Shown here one piece after another: positions 40,329 through 49,741 of a DNA stretch of 64,000 nucleotides. Source of the DNA: CAWUKT01 sp964352215. GTDB taxonomy: Bacteria > Bacteroidota > Bacteroidia > J057 > JADKCL01. Each line of letters opens with the position of its first letter. Position 1 is the first letter of the stretch. Position numbers and translations under genes: made by a program. The stretch covers positions 1 to 64,000 of the forward strand of contig CAYGRE010000028.1 of the NCBI GenBank assembly GCA_964352215.1, read 5' to 3'. Below the pieces are notes generated by a model that saw nothing but the letters and a program-made list of their open reading frames with translations, was not told where the DNA came from and did not search any database.

Positions 40329-42287
40329 TTATGCGTCGGGGCACTTCAAGTAGTTGTTTGACTTGACGCCGTTGCGGTAGGAGTCGTTGATTTTCTTCAG
40401 GGCACCATTCAACTGGCCTTTGGTGAAGGTAGAGCCACATCCACCGAAGAAGTTTTCAGCTTCCTGGATAACTTGAGCTACAGTCATTCCAGCGAAAGGA
40501 TTGTTAGCAGGCTTCACCACGAGGTCGCTGAAGGCGAAGTTAGCACCACCCAGGTTAGGATCGGCCAAGTCGAAAGCTACATTCAGTTTTGCAGCTACCA
40601 GACGGCCACCGAGGGTTGACTTCATTCCGTTGGTCAGGTTCACACAAGCGTCAGTGTCAAGACCAGCACCTTGGTTCTTGCAGATGGTGAAGCCAGATAC
40701 TCCACCAGAGCCTGAGAGGGTGATGCGAAGGTTAACTACGTTAGTTGCTTCGTGTCCGAGGGCGGCAGCTACGTCAATTACTTTTGCACTGTTGTCACCA
40801 AGTTGAGGGCAGTCGAAAGTTTCAACAGTACCATCAGCGTAAGTCAGGATGATATCGTTGTTTGCGTTGTCGTCAAGGTCAACCAGAGCGACTGAGGAAA
40901 CGCTTACAGGAGTTTCGAAAGCGAAGTTCATCCATCCACCAGCTGCATCATCATCAGGATTGTCAACGCGGCCATCGCCATCGTTGTCAGTGACACGCTC
41001 AGCGAGGATCAGGATGTTGCCCAAGGCCTGATCGTTACGACCAGCGGGGTTGGTACCACCATTTCCACGGCCAGGTCCACCATAATTCTCATTAGGAGTA
41101 CCGAGGTCGAAGTCACCACCTGAAGGATTGCTTGAATCGAAGATGATTACATCACCAGTACGTCCGCCGTGGTTACTGTGACCAGATACAGTAAGTCCGT
41201 GCTCAGTGAAGAGTTGATTGGTTACAAAGTCACCTTTCTGGAAGGTACCATTGTTCAGAGGAGTACAGGAATTGCTATATGCGGTAGTACCGAATTCAAT
41301 GTCAACACACTCAGCTACACTATATCCTGTGCAAAGGTTGTTATTGGGATTGGTAACGCGACCATTAACGTCAGTCTTGTTGTTGTTCAGGATCTGTCCA
41401 CCATTAGAAGGAAGGTAGGCATCAACTGCAGCAGCACTGGTCAGGGTAAGGGTGTTACCAGTAGCACATCCAGCTACGAGACCATTAGGGAAAGCAGTTG
41501 AGAAAAGCTGATCGCGAAGGGCGATTGCTGGGCCCTGGTCGCCACAAAGACCGTAGTCACACTGATTGTAAGTGGTGAAGTCAAGAGAGCACTCGACAGC
41601 ACCTGCACATGGTACAGTACACCAGTTGGTCAGGTAAGCAGATTGAGTTTCTGCGGTTCCGCTGGCTTGAGCAGTTGCCCATGCTGGATCAAATACCCAA
41701 ATTTCAGTAATAGAGTTCTGGTTGACACCTTGGAAGAAATCAAGCTTACCAATGGTCAGGCGAACAGCTACATTATAGCATGATGGAGCATTTGTCAGGT
41801 CCCAACGAAGCTGCCATGCATTGACACCACCAGTTGGAAGTTGAGTATTGTTCCATTCGTTTACGTTTGTTAATACAGGAAGACCAGTGTTCTGGTCAAT
41901 CATTATGTCGCTTGGTGCATCAAGCAGGTAGTCACAGCTCAGGATAGACCATCCAAAAGCCAGGGTGAAGTTCATGGCCAGTGCCTCTGCACCATTTTCA
42001 TCAATACCGTTGAACATTTCGCCACCTCCCCAAGGAGTACCAGCGGGAGGAGCACCGAATTCGCTCCAATCCACATCCATTCCACCACCTGCCTTGGCAA
42101 GTACGTAAGGGATACGAGTGCTACACTCTGGATCAAGATTGGGGTGCACATCTCCTGCTGCACCGGCCAGCGTAGGAGTTTCTTCTGCGGATGCGTTGGA
42201 ATTAGGATTTACGCTTTCAGGCTTACAGCTGAACAACACCATCGCGGTGGCCAGCATGAGGAGTAGTGATTTGGACAAAGCTTTCAT
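40329..42287 (-). CDS. Large surface lipoprotein with Ca-binding-like loop
   Basis: The 652-residue product has a signal peptide with lipobox LFSC (Cys at residue 21) and a low-complexity linker. A ~200-residue domain rich in Trp and Cys pairs follows. The central choice-of-anchor-like beta domain carries TFQKGDFVTNQLFTEHGLTV. Next come an acidic DNDGDGRVDNPDDD loop that looks like a thrombospondin-type Ca2+ site and another beta domain. The C-terminal helical end has an FFGGCGSTF Cys. The family is common in marine Bacteroidota; function is unknown. It has a clear terminator and a probable promoter about 110 nt upstream, so it is monocistronic. Confidence 0.75.
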   Translation of the reverse strand: MKALSKSLLLMLATAMVLFSCKPESVNPNSNASAEETPTLAGAAGDVHPNLDPECSTRIPYVLAKAGGGMDVDWSEFGAPPAGTPWGGGEMFNGIDENGAEALAMNFTLAFGWSILSCDYLLDAPSDIMIDQNTGLPVLTNVNEWNNTQLPTGGVNAWQLRWDLTNAPSCYNVAVRLTIGKLDFFQGVNQNSITEIWVFDPAWATAQASGTAETQSAYLTNWCTVPCAGAVECSLDFTTYNQCDYGLCGDQGPAIALRDQLFSTAFPNGLVAGCATGNTLTLTSAAAVDAYLPSNGGQILNNNKTDVNGRVTNPNNNLCTGYSVAECVDIEFGTTAYSNSCTPLNNGTFQKGDFVTNQLFTEHGLTVSGHSNHGGRTGDVIIFDSSNPSGGDFDLGTPNENYGGPGRGNGGTNPAGRNDQALGNILILAERVTDNDGDGRVDNPDDDAAGGWMNFAFETPVSVSSVALVDLDDNANNDIILTYADGTVETFDCPQLGDNSAKVIDVAAALGHEATNVVNLRITLSGSGGVSGFTICKNQGAGLDTDACVNLTNGMKSTLGGRLVAAKLNVAFDLADPNLGGANFAFSDLVVKPANNPFAGMTVAQVIQEAENFFGGCGSTFTKGQLNGALKKINDSYRNGVKSNNYLKCPDA

Positions 42288-42774
42288 AGTGTAAAGAAAT
42301 TAGAAGTTACTGTTGAATGATTTATAAATAAAAACACTTTAGAATTTCAATCTGAGAGCACCCAATTATTTATGCTTGTGAGCGCCTTCGATACAAATAT
42401 GGGCTACCGTGTAATGTTTTCCAAACTTTTATGCGATTTTTCTTACCAATTTTTAAACACTGTATTGTTGAGAACCTGCTACTCACTACCGCTACCCACC
42501 CCTAAATGCTCCGCTTTGACACAGGACCATGACGAACAACAAACGCGCATCTATCTGATTATCAAAACTATAAATACTACACTTGTTGAAGTATCCACTA
42601 AGTACACTTTTCTGCTATTCCCCAAATTATCTTGCTCGATCATATCCGACCTAAAGCGAAAAATTTGCAAGGATACACATTATCCAGATGTAATACTTTT
42701 GACTAAAGTGTAGTTTTTGTCCTCCGGGCTCAATTTGGCTTGGCCTCAAGAGTCATAAACACAATTGGAATTTG
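42288..42774. other. 487-nt gap between kinase and lipoprotein genes
   Basis: No gene is supported; a 113-codon plus-strand frame (42372-42713) has no protein-like features. The gap contains the lipoprotein promoter, a second TAnnTTTG match on the minus strand (TAGTTTTG, 42570-42563), and ACTACACTT (42576-42584) mirrored by AAGTGTAGT (42706-42714), a 9-bp inverted repeat that could be two operator half-sites. Confidence 0.4.
42394..42425 (-). promoter_or_regulatory. Probable promoter of the large lipoprotein gene
   Basis: On the minus strand TTTG (42425-42422), 20 nt, CATATTTG (42401-42394, 7 of 8). This would give a ~100-nt 5' leader before ATG 42287. Confidence 0.5.
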
Positions 42775-44718
42775 TCAATTCGGCAGGACAATCTCAAAAG
42801 TGGTTCCAATCCCTAACTCTGATTGGAATTTGATTTCACCACCAATTTTATCAACCAAAGACTTAATAATGGCCAGCCCCAACCCATGTGAACTCTCTCC
42901 GCCGGTTGGTCTGGCTGTAAGCTTTTGAAACTTTTTAAACATTTTCTGCTGATCATCCTCACTAATTCCAGGCCCCTCATCCTTAACAAATACTACAAAC
43001 CTGCCCTCCCGCTTAGTTACCCCTACCACGACCTTCGCTCCCGGATCAGAAAACTTAATAGCATTGGAAATAAAATTGTCTAGAATCCGCCCTAAATCTT
43101 TGGAATTGGAATGGGTGACTAAATCCTCGTCCTCCAATTCCGCCGATAAAGAAATCTTTTTCCTGTCAGCTTCAAGCTTAAATGAGTGAATCTTTCTCAT
43201 TATGAGCGTGCTCAAATCTATCCGTTCATCAATCTTCACAGCGTCATCCTGCTCCATTGAATTGATCAGTAGCAAATCCTTTATCAATTCCCCGGCATTC
43301 AAATTAGACTCCTTGATCATTTCAACTAGCTTTCTCTTCTCATCTGCGACATCTGCACCGAGAAGATCCAAAAGAGCCAGCGTTTTATTGATAGGTGCTT
43401 TAAGGTCATGGGCAACGAATCCGATTATTCCGTCCTTTTCCCGAATCAGGTCTTCTAACTTTTGGTTTTTCTGTTCTAAAACCCCCTTCTGAAATAATAT
43501 CTCCCTCCTCTGTGCAGAGACCTCTGCATTCTTATCAACCAAACGTTGATTCATATTCTTGAGCTTTCTACTAAGTCGAAAGTTGATGAAAAATATGATT
43601 GTGACCAGGATCAGTACAATGATTAGTCCCAATATAGCCAGCCACAAACCGCGAGATTTGGTATTGACAATTTCATTCTCCTTTTCCAATAACTCGATTT
43701 GCGCATTCTTCTCATCGACCTGAAATATGGCCAGGAGATTCCTCGTCTCTTCTGCTTTTTCCTCTTTTGCAGTAGAATCTTTGTATTGAACAAGGTCACT
43801 CATCAACTTGTATGCCTCCTGGTAGTTCCCATAGGCTGCCTGCAAGGTTGCATCGAGGGTCATCGTCTCTGAAATATAAGTTTCCCCGTCGATGCGGTTC
43901 AATATCTTGTGGGTTGAATCCAGAAAATAACTGGCTGAATCATTCATTCCCAAGTTAAGGTATCCCTTGGCAATATTGAGGGTTGTATTGGGTAGGTAAT
44001 AATCATTCTTTAGGGCAATTTTCAATTCCAAAGCTCGAAAGAGGAAGGACAACCCTTTTCGGTTCTCATCGAAATCGAGGTAAAGATTGCCAAGATTATT
44101 GAACAAAGCGGAATTCCTCCTGCGGGACTTTTCAGCAGGATAATTCTCATAGATAAAAAGGTAGGTTTCCAGTGCTTTTTCATTGCTGTCCAGGTCATGG
44201 TACATCGATCCCAGGTTAATCAAGGGATAAGTTGCCTTTACCTCCAGGCCTAAGCCCAGCAACGTTTCTCTGGCCTTCATGTAATAATCGTATGCAACAC
44301 CAAAGGAGTTATTGGAATTGTTAAGTAACCCTATACCATTGTAAATCCATGCCAATTGCTCCGTTTCCTTTAATTCCCTGGCCAATTCAATAGCGCGCTC
44401 ATATTGGTCAATTGAACGGTCAAACAAAACATACCTTGCATAAATACTTGCTGCAATTAATCTACCACTAAGCTCTCCCTTTGGGTAGCCGATCGAGTCT
44501 GCCAATTCTGAACCCAGATTAGAGAGCTCGAGGGCAAAACTTACTTTTTGGTCTCTGTACCTGGACGCCCATTCATTCAGTGAATCTACTTTTGAAGTGT
44601 CATTGGGGAGTTTTTGAAGCTCCAGGAATATTGAATCACGCACCCCATCAGCCCCTCTGCAAATTGAGAAAAGGGTAATCAGGCATCCAAATGCAAAAAG
44701 TATTATCCTAAACCGCAT
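42775..44718 (-). CDS. TPR-containing sensor histidine kinase
   Basis: The 647-residue product has a signal peptide or first membrane segment (FRIILFAFGCLITLFSICRG) and a periplasmic domain of about seven tetratricopeptide repeats (~30-340). A transmembrane helix (GLWLAILGLIIVLILVTIIF), a coiled coil and HisKA with the phosphoacceptor in GFVAHDLKAPINKTL follow. The HATPase has the N box (ILDNFISNAIKFSDP), G1 (VKDEGPGIS) and G2 (SHGLGLAIIKSL). It should autophosphorylate in response to an envelope signal. No response regulator gene is adjacent, so it is an orphan here. Start is ATG 44718; a TTG directly before it is also in frame. It diverges from the amylase gene. Confidence 0.9.
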   Translation of the reverse strand: MRFRIILFAFGCLITLFSICRGADGVRDSIFLELQKLPNDTSKVDSLNEWASRYRDQKVSFALELSNLGSELADSIGYPKGELSGRLIAASIYARYVLFDRSIDQYERAIELARELKETEQLAWIYNGIGLLNNSNNSFGVAYDYYMKARETLLGLGLEVKATYPLINLGSMYHDLDSNEKALETYLFIYENYPAEKSRRRNSALFNNLGNLYLDFDENRKGLSFLFRALELKIALKNDYYLPNTTLNIAKGYLNLGMNDSASYFLDSTHKILNRIDGETYISETMTLDATLQAAYGNYQEAYKLMSDLVQYKDSTAKEEKAEETRNLLAIFQVDEKNAQIELLEKENEIVNTKSRGLWLAILGLIIVLILVTIIFFINFRLSRKLKNMNQRLVDKNAEVSAQRREILFQKGVLEQKNQKLEDLIREKDGIIGFVAHDLKAPINKTLALLDLLGADVADEKRKLVEMIKESNLNAGELIKDLLLINSMEQDDAVKIDERIDLSTLIMRKIHSFKLEADRKKISLSAELEDEDLVTHSNSKDLGRILDNFISNAIKFSDPGAKVVVGVTKREGRFVVFVKDEGPGISEDDQQKMFKKFQKLTARPTGGESSHGLGLAIIKSLVDKIGGEIKFQSELGIGTTFEIVLPN

Positions 44719-44812
44719 CAAGACTGTTGATTAAATATCCTATACCGATAGAAAACGATCCAAATAAAAATTATGGAGTAATTTACAAAAGATTCCTAAA
44801 CCATATCTGCAC

Positions 44813-44843
44813 TTTGCCAAAGCAGGCCTTTTTTTTAGCTTTA
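44813..44843 (+). promoter_or_regulatory. Promoter of the alpha-amylase gene
   Basis: TTTG at 44813-44816, 19 nt, TAGCTTTA at 44836-44843 (7 of 8 to TAnnTTTG), about 33 nt upstream of ATG 44877. Confidence 0.6.
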
Positions 44844-44876
44844 AATGGTCGTTGTAAAGCATATCTAAAATTGATT

Positions 44877-46733
44877 ATGAGAAGAATTCCTATTGCCTTC
44901 TATATTATTCTCTTCCATTGTGGGATTGGGTTTGGACAAAGTCCATCCGTAGATAGAGTTGATCCCCCCAACTGGTGGGTCAATATGAAGCACAGTTCTG
45001 TCGAACTTCTAATAAAAGGAGACAACCTGCAAAGCATCAAGAACGCTTCTGTTGAGTATCCAGGCGTGGTAGTCTCGGGCTTGTATCATTACCCCAACTC
45101 CAGGTACATAGGGCTTACCCTACAGGTTGATGCTACTGCCAGTCCCGGTAAATTTGAAATTGCTTTGGAATCTGATGGAAAAAAATATCCATTTACATAT
45201 CGTCTTGACCAGCGACAACTGGACCCAGCCAAACAGGAAGGCATCACTCCTGCAGATCTTATCTATCTCGTATTCCCTGACAGGTTTGCCAACGGTGATC
45301 CATCCAATGACAAAGTCAAAGGCTTGAACGAAACTTCCATCAACCGTGATTCGATGTTTTACCGGCATGGAGGAGACCTCCAGGGAATCATGGACCACCT
45401 TGATTATTTTTCCGATTTGGGAATCACCACCCTTTGGATCAATCCAGTTCAGGAAAATGACCAACCTAAAGAATCCTACCACGGTTATGCTATTACTGAC
45501 CATTACCTGATCGATCCAAGACTGGGTACCAATCAACAGTACCGGCAACTCGTTCAGGCAAGTAAGTCAAAGAACATTAAGGTCATCATGGATGTGATTT
45601 ACAACCACTGGGGAAATCAACACTACCTCCAGTTGGATTTACCAGACCCAAATTGGATTCATCAATGGGAGTCATTTACCAAAACCCAATACCGGGCCCC
45701 TACCCTGATGGATCCTTATGCATCGGAGGCTGACAAGAAACGGTTTACCGATGGTTGGTTTGATCACCACATGCCTGATCTAAACCAAAAAGACCCCCAT
45801 CTTGCTGCCTACCTTATTCAGAATACCATCTGGTGGATCGAATACGCCCAGCTGAATGGTTTACGAATTGATACTTATGCCTATCCCGATCAGGCATTCA
45901 TGATCAACCTGGTGGATGCGGTGCTGAAGGAATACCCCAATATTGGAATCTTCGGCGAGACATGGGTTCATGGTATAGGCACCCAGGGCTGGTTCACTGC
46001 CAATCACGGACTACATCCAACCCACAAAAGCAACCTTCCTGGTGTGACTGATTTTCAAATGTACTATGCGCTTAACGATGCCTTGACGAAGGAGATGGGA
46101 TGGACCGAGGGCGTATCCAGAATGTACTATACCCTGGCCCAGGACTACATCTATAAAAACCCAGGAAAGAATGTTCTCTTTTTGGACAACCATGATGTCA
46201 GCAGGTTTTATTCTGTCGTTGGAGAAGATTACGATAAATTCAAAATGGGGATGGTATGGCTACTGACCGTGCGTGGCATACCCCAAATTTATTATGGCAC
46301 CGAAATCCTGATGAAAAACTTTGCTGCCCCGGATGGTCTCGTTCGCGAAGACTTTCCCGGTGGCTGGAAAGGTGATAAATACAATAAGTTTGAGGCTTCA
46401 GGAAGAACCAAGGCTGAAAATGAAGCATTTAATTATGTAAAATCCCTCGCCAGATGGCGGAAAAATACTCCAGTAGTTTACGAAGGGGATTTGACTCAAT
46501 TCATACCCAATAACGGACTCTATGTCTACTTCCGGCACGATGCTGAAAGTGCGGTCATGGTGGCGATGAATTGTGGCAAAAAGGGGAATGAAGTTGACAT
46601 GGACCGTTACAATGAAATCTTGTCATCATTCACCTCAGGTGAGAATGTGATTACCGGCCAAAAAGTTCAGCTCACAGATCAGTTTGAACTTGAGCCCTAT
46701 TCCGTCCTGCTTCTGGAATTCAAAAAGAAGTAA
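44877..46733 (+). CDS. Exported GH13 alpha-amylase/neopullulanase (SusA-like)
   Basis: The 618-residue product has a signal peptide (FYIILFHCGIGFGQ). An N-terminal cyclomaltodextrinase-type beta domain spans about 25-120. The (beta/alpha)8 domain has the four GH13 regions: DVIYNHWG, GLRIDTYAYPDQ (nucleophile Asp), GIFGETWVHG (acid/base Glu) and FLDNHDVSRF. A C-terminal beta domain closes it. It should hydrolyse alpha-1,4-glucans to short maltooligosaccharides in the periplasm. The upstream in-frame 50 codons are rejected because ATG 44877 starts the signal peptide and lies behind a good promoter. No susC/susD genes are in view. Confidence 0.92.
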   Translation: MRRIPIAFYIILFHCGIGFGQSPSVDRVDPPNWWVNMKHSSVELLIKGDNLQSIKNASVEYPGVVVSGLYHYPNSRYIGLTLQVDATASPGKFEIALESDGKKYPFTYRLDQRQLDPAKQEGITPADLIYLVFPDRFANGDPSNDKVKGLNETSINRDSMFYRHGGDLQGIMDHLDYFSDLGITTLWINPVQENDQPKESYHGYAITDHYLIDPRLGTNQQYRQLVQASKSKNIKVIMDVIYNHWGNQHYLQLDLPDPNWIHQWESFTKTQYRAPTLMDPYASEADKKRFTDGWFDHHMPDLNQKDPHLAAYLIQNTIWWIEYAQLNGLRIDTYAYPDQAFMINLVDAVLKEYPNIGIFGETWVHGIGTQGWFTANHGLHPTHKSNLPGVTDFQMYYALNDALTKEMGWTEGVSRMYYTLAQDYIYKNPGKNVLFLDNHDVSRFYSVVGEDYDKFKMGMVWLLTVRGIPQIYYGTEILMKNFAAPDGLVREDFPGGWKGDKYNKFEASGRTKAENEAFNYVKSLARWRKNTPVVYEGDLTQFIPNNGLYVYFRHDAESAVMVAMNCGKKGNEVDMDRYNEILSSFTSGENVITGQKVQLTDQFELEPYSVLLLEFKKK

Positions 46734-47858
46734 TCAAGCTGCTTTCCGCTGGTGCGGAACCCGCTCTTTGTAGGGATTGACTTCTTTGCTCATTTTCCTA
46801 AGGAATCTGAAATGAGAGACGATTGCTTCCCACCAAGTATTTGACTTGTAATTCAAGCCATTGTTCTCAGCTGCTTCCTTGACGATTTGGGTGAGGGGTC
46901 CGTAATGGATATGGCAAATGGTAGGACATAAATGATGGGCCAGATGCTGATTCAGCCCACCTCCCATCCACGCGACGACCGGTGAATTGATAGCAAAATC
47001 TGAGGTACAATCAACTTGGTGAATTGACCAGTTGGTGTCCAGGACTTTATCCTCTGGTTCAGGAAATACTGTTTCATCCACCAGGTGAACCGGAGCAAGG
47101 ATCATAACCGCAAAGAGGGAAGCCACCATGTGAGATATCCAGAAACCGAGTAGAATGGTGCCAACCGGAAGGTTCAGTACCAGCAGTGGGATGATCAATC
47201 CGTAAGTGGTATAGAACAATTTAGATACGATCAATAGAATGACCTCTTGGGGAGGGTGCTTCAAATCTTTCTGGTCTCCGATTTCAGAACTGAACAACAT
47301 CAGAAAGTCCTTGATATAGATCAGGAAAATAGAGAACTGCGCATAAATAAAGGGAGCAAAATAGACTTGATAGCGGTGATGGGGAAGGATGGGTGAAAGC
47401 GGTGAGAATCTCATCAGCTTTTGATTTGCAATATCTGCATCAAGTCCAGCAATATTGGTGAATTTGTGATGCGACCGTACATGCTTTAAAACCCAGAAAT
47501 ATCCGCTGATTCCCACCAAATCAAAAGCTCTTAATAGGATATAGTTATACTTCTTGTTCCGAAAAAGGGCATTGTGAGAAGCGTCATGGGCTACATTAAA
47601 GCCAAGCATTACACCTGAAAAAGACAGGATCGTCATCATGAGGATGTAAAACCAAGCCGATTCAACCACTTGGGTGATCATCAGGGCATAGCTCCCTACC
47701 ATAATGAGGAAAACCGTCGCCACCTTGATCCACCATTTTCGGTTTGCAAAAGGTGTTTGTCCAGTGTTCTTAAAGTATTCTTGGGTACGCTTGGATACTT
47801 CAATAAAAAAAGACCTGTCGGCCTTGTTATTGAATCTTACAAAATCATTCTTTCCCAT
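46734..47858 (-). CDS. Membrane fatty acid desaturase
   Basis: The 374-residue protein has four or more membrane helices and the three His boxes of acyl-lipid/acyl-CoA desaturases: HDASHNALF, HVRSHHKFTN and QHLAHHLCP. It is close in pattern to linoleoyl-CoA-type front-end desaturases but has no cytochrome b5 domain. It inserts a double bond using O2 and external electrons. Its stop codon abuts that of the amylase gene with no gap. Start ATG 47858 (MGKNDFVRF); a GTG two codons earlier is less likely. Confidence 0.9.
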   Translation of the reverse strand: MGKNDFVRFNNKADRSFFIEVSKRTQEYFKNTGQTPFANRKWWIKVATVFLIMVGSYALMITQVVESAWFYILMMTILSFSGVMLGFNVAHDASHNALFRNKKYNYILLRAFDLVGISGYFWVLKHVRSHHKFTNIAGLDADIANQKLMRFSPLSPILPHHRYQVYFAPFIYAQFSIFLIYIKDFLMLFSSEIGDQKDLKHPPQEVILLIVSKLFYTTYGLIIPLLVLNLPVGTILLGFWISHMVASLFAVMILAPVHLVDETVFPEPEDKVLDTNWSIHQVDCTSDFAINSPVVAWMGGGLNQHLAHHLCPTICHIHYGPLTQIVKEAAENNGLNYKSNTWWEAIVSHFRFLRKMSKEVNPYKERVPHQRKAA

Positions 47859-48001
47859 TGTCACTCAGTTACTTTTTCCCATTTTTCAAGGTAGCAAAAT
47901 GTAAAACATGAGGGTTAATTCCAAGCCCGAGAAGCCTAATCCGTCCAAAGATCAGATAAACACACCCTTTGATGAAGACCTAAACGACTGAATATCAATA
48001 A

Positions 48002-48034
48002 AAATGGCGAAGCACCCGGGGTACTTCGCCATTT
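48002..48034 (-). terminator. Terminator of the trigger factor gene
   Basis: AAATGGCGAAG/CTTCGCCATTT is a perfect 11-bp stem (48034-48024 with 48012-48002 on the minus strand), followed by a T-rich stretch (TTTATTG). It is 22 nt behind the tig stop. Confidence 0.9.
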
Positions 48035-48055
48035 CATAGGTCGATTAAACCTTAT

Positions 48056-49444
48056 TTACTCAGCTTTGAGGAGCTCAAGGAAATCGACCGCTGTAATATC
48101 TTCGGTTGCTGGTGGGTTCTTAACCTCCAGACCTTCAAAAATCTTTCGTTCAAGAACTTCATCGAACAAGCGGCTCGACATCTTCTCATCTTTCAGGAAG
48201 TAGTCTACGAATTGATCCATTCTTTCAGGATCTGCATCGCCAAGCATACTTCCGAATTGTTGCATGACTGCAATTTCGGCTTGCGCCCGGATATCAGCTT
48301 CCTCAACGATCAGGTCAGGATTTTCCTCCTGCATTTTTTCTATGATCAGGCGCCAGGTCAGACTCCGCTTATACGATTCGTAAATCTCACCGATATTCTC
48401 CTCAGTTACCTGCTCACGGGTACGAATAAGCCAGCGCTGCAAAAACTCATCAGGAACTTCGATGTCATGTCCCTCAAGCAGCGCCTTGATGGTCTTGGAA
48501 CGATAGAAGCGCTGTCCTTCACGCTTGAAGAAGCCCTCCATATCTTCAGTCAACTTCGCGCGCATCTCATCTTCAGAGGTAACAGTGCCCTCTCCAAAAG
48601 CTTTGTCGAAGAGTTCCTGCCCTACTTCCATGAGCTCGATCCGATTGATCTTACGCACATTGAAGCGGAAATTCATCCCCTTAATTGCTTCCAGTTCCTC
48701 ATCGCTGATGGTCCGAACCTGCTCATTCTGAACATTGTACTCCCAGACCCTGCGGATTTCATTGTCATTCTCAGTGATCTCCTCCATCTTCAGATCAAGG
48801 TGATCTTCTTCCGGTTTGAGGCCAGCACCCATCTTTTCTTTGAAGTCTTCGTTCTTGACCCGCTCAGGATTCAAACTGAACATTCGGGAATAACCTTCTT
48901 CAATCGGATCCCCGTTTTCATCAACCTGGATTAATTTTCCGAAAAGAGTGTCTCCTGGTTGAGAAGAATCAGGGTTGGACATAGGACCATAAGTCCGCTG
49001 GAGATTCTCGACCTCCTTGCCTAATGTTTCATCGTCAATGGAAATATTGTACAGAGAGTTTTCCCCTGCCAAACCATAATTGACTTCAAAAGGTCCAGCT
49101 ACCCCAATTTCAAATTCAAAATCGTAGCTGGAATCGTCGTCCCCTTCCAGATCAATCTCGGTAGTAAGCGGCAGTGGCTCACCAACAACTTTGATCTTGT
49201 TCTCCTCGATATATTGTCCTAATTCTCTGCTGACAACCTTGTTCAGTTCTTCCAGCAGGACACCCTGACCATACATTTTCTTTACCACCCTCACCGGGAC
49301 TTTTCCTTGACGGAATCCCTTAAGTTGGACCTTCTTAGCGTAATCCTTGAGGATCGTATTCACGCTGTCACTGTAATCCTCAGGTTCGATATGAACCGTC
49401 ACCTTAGAGGTGAGTTCGCTTAATTTTTCGTCGGTTATTTTCAA
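48056..49444 (-). CDS. tig: Trigger factor, ribosome-bound chaperone
   Basis: The 462-residue chaperone has the N-terminal ribosome-binding domain with the signature GFRQGKVP (from KVQLKGFRQGKVPVRVVKKM, residues ~45-64), a weak FKBP-like middle part (DTLFGKLIQVDENG) and a long helical C-terminal domain. The only start fitting the family (LKITDEKLSELTSKVTV) is TTG 49444; there is no in-frame ATG before the signature. The gene lies 70 nt behind tRNA-Leu on the same strand and may be read through from it. A weak -7-like TAAATTTT also sits 6 nt before the TTG. Confidence 0.92.
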   Translation of the reverse strand: MKITDEKLSELTSKVTVHIEPEDYSDSVNTILKDYAKKVQLKGFRQGKVPVRVVKKMYGQGVLLEELNKVVSRELGQYIEENKIKVVGEPLPLTTEIDLEGDDDSSYDFEFEIGVAGPFEVNYGLAGENSLYNISIDDETLGKEVENLQRTYGPMSNPDSSQPGDTLFGKLIQVDENGDPIEEGYSRMFSLNPERVKNEDFKEKMGAGLKPEEDHLDLKMEEITENDNEIRRVWEYNVQNEQVRTISDEELEAIKGMNFRFNVRKINRIELMEVGQELFDKAFGEGTVTSEDEMRAKLTEDMEGFFKREGQRFYRSKTIKALLEGHDIEVPDEFLQRWLIRTREQVTEENIGEIYESYKRSLTWRLIIEKMQEENPDLIVEEADIRAQAEIAVMQQFGSMLGDADPERMDQFVDYFLKDEKMSSRLFDEVLERKIFEGLEVKNPPATEDITAVDFLELLKAE

Positions 49445-49514
49445 GACTGAAAAATTTATTGTTTTGTCAAAAAAGAAAGGCCAGAGGTTCAGAAAGCTGA
49501 TTCTGGCCAAAATG

Positions 49515-49598
49515 TGCGGATGGAGGGACTCGAACCCCCACGGGTATCACCCCACTAGATCCTAAATCTAGCGCGTCTACCAATTTCGCCACATCCGC
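49515..49598 (-). tRNA. tRNA-Leu (anticodon TAG)
   Basis: The 84-nt class II tRNA has acceptor GCGGATG/CATCCGC, a D-arm with TGGCGAAATTGGTAGACGC, an anticodon loop TTTAGGA (anticodon TAG), a long variable arm (TGGGGTGATACCCGT region) and a T-arm with GGTTCGAGTCC. Discriminator A; no encoded CCA. Confidence 0.95.
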
Positions 49599-49624
49599 AT
49601 GTTAAGGAACGCTCAAAAACTCCG

Positions 49625-49655
49625 CAAAAGTAGAGTTAATTTGCTTTGATTCAAA
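49625..49655 (-). promoter_or_regulatory. Promoter of tRNA-Leu (and possibly tig)
   Basis: On the minus strand TTTG (49655-49652), 19 nt, TACTTTTG (49632-49625): perfect match to both consensus boxes. The tRNA begins 26 nt further on. Confidence 0.8.
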
Positions 49656-49741
49656 ATGGATTCTGAATTCCCTTCGGTGAGCAACATCTTTGGTATAAAT
49701 AAGACTTCTTATTTTTCCCGGGATTTTAGAAATTGGCACTT

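Noticed and set aside
42372..42713. 113-codon plus-strand ORF between lipoprotein and kinase genes
   Set aside because: No protein-like pattern; the region is better explained as promoter and regulatory DNA of the flanking genes.
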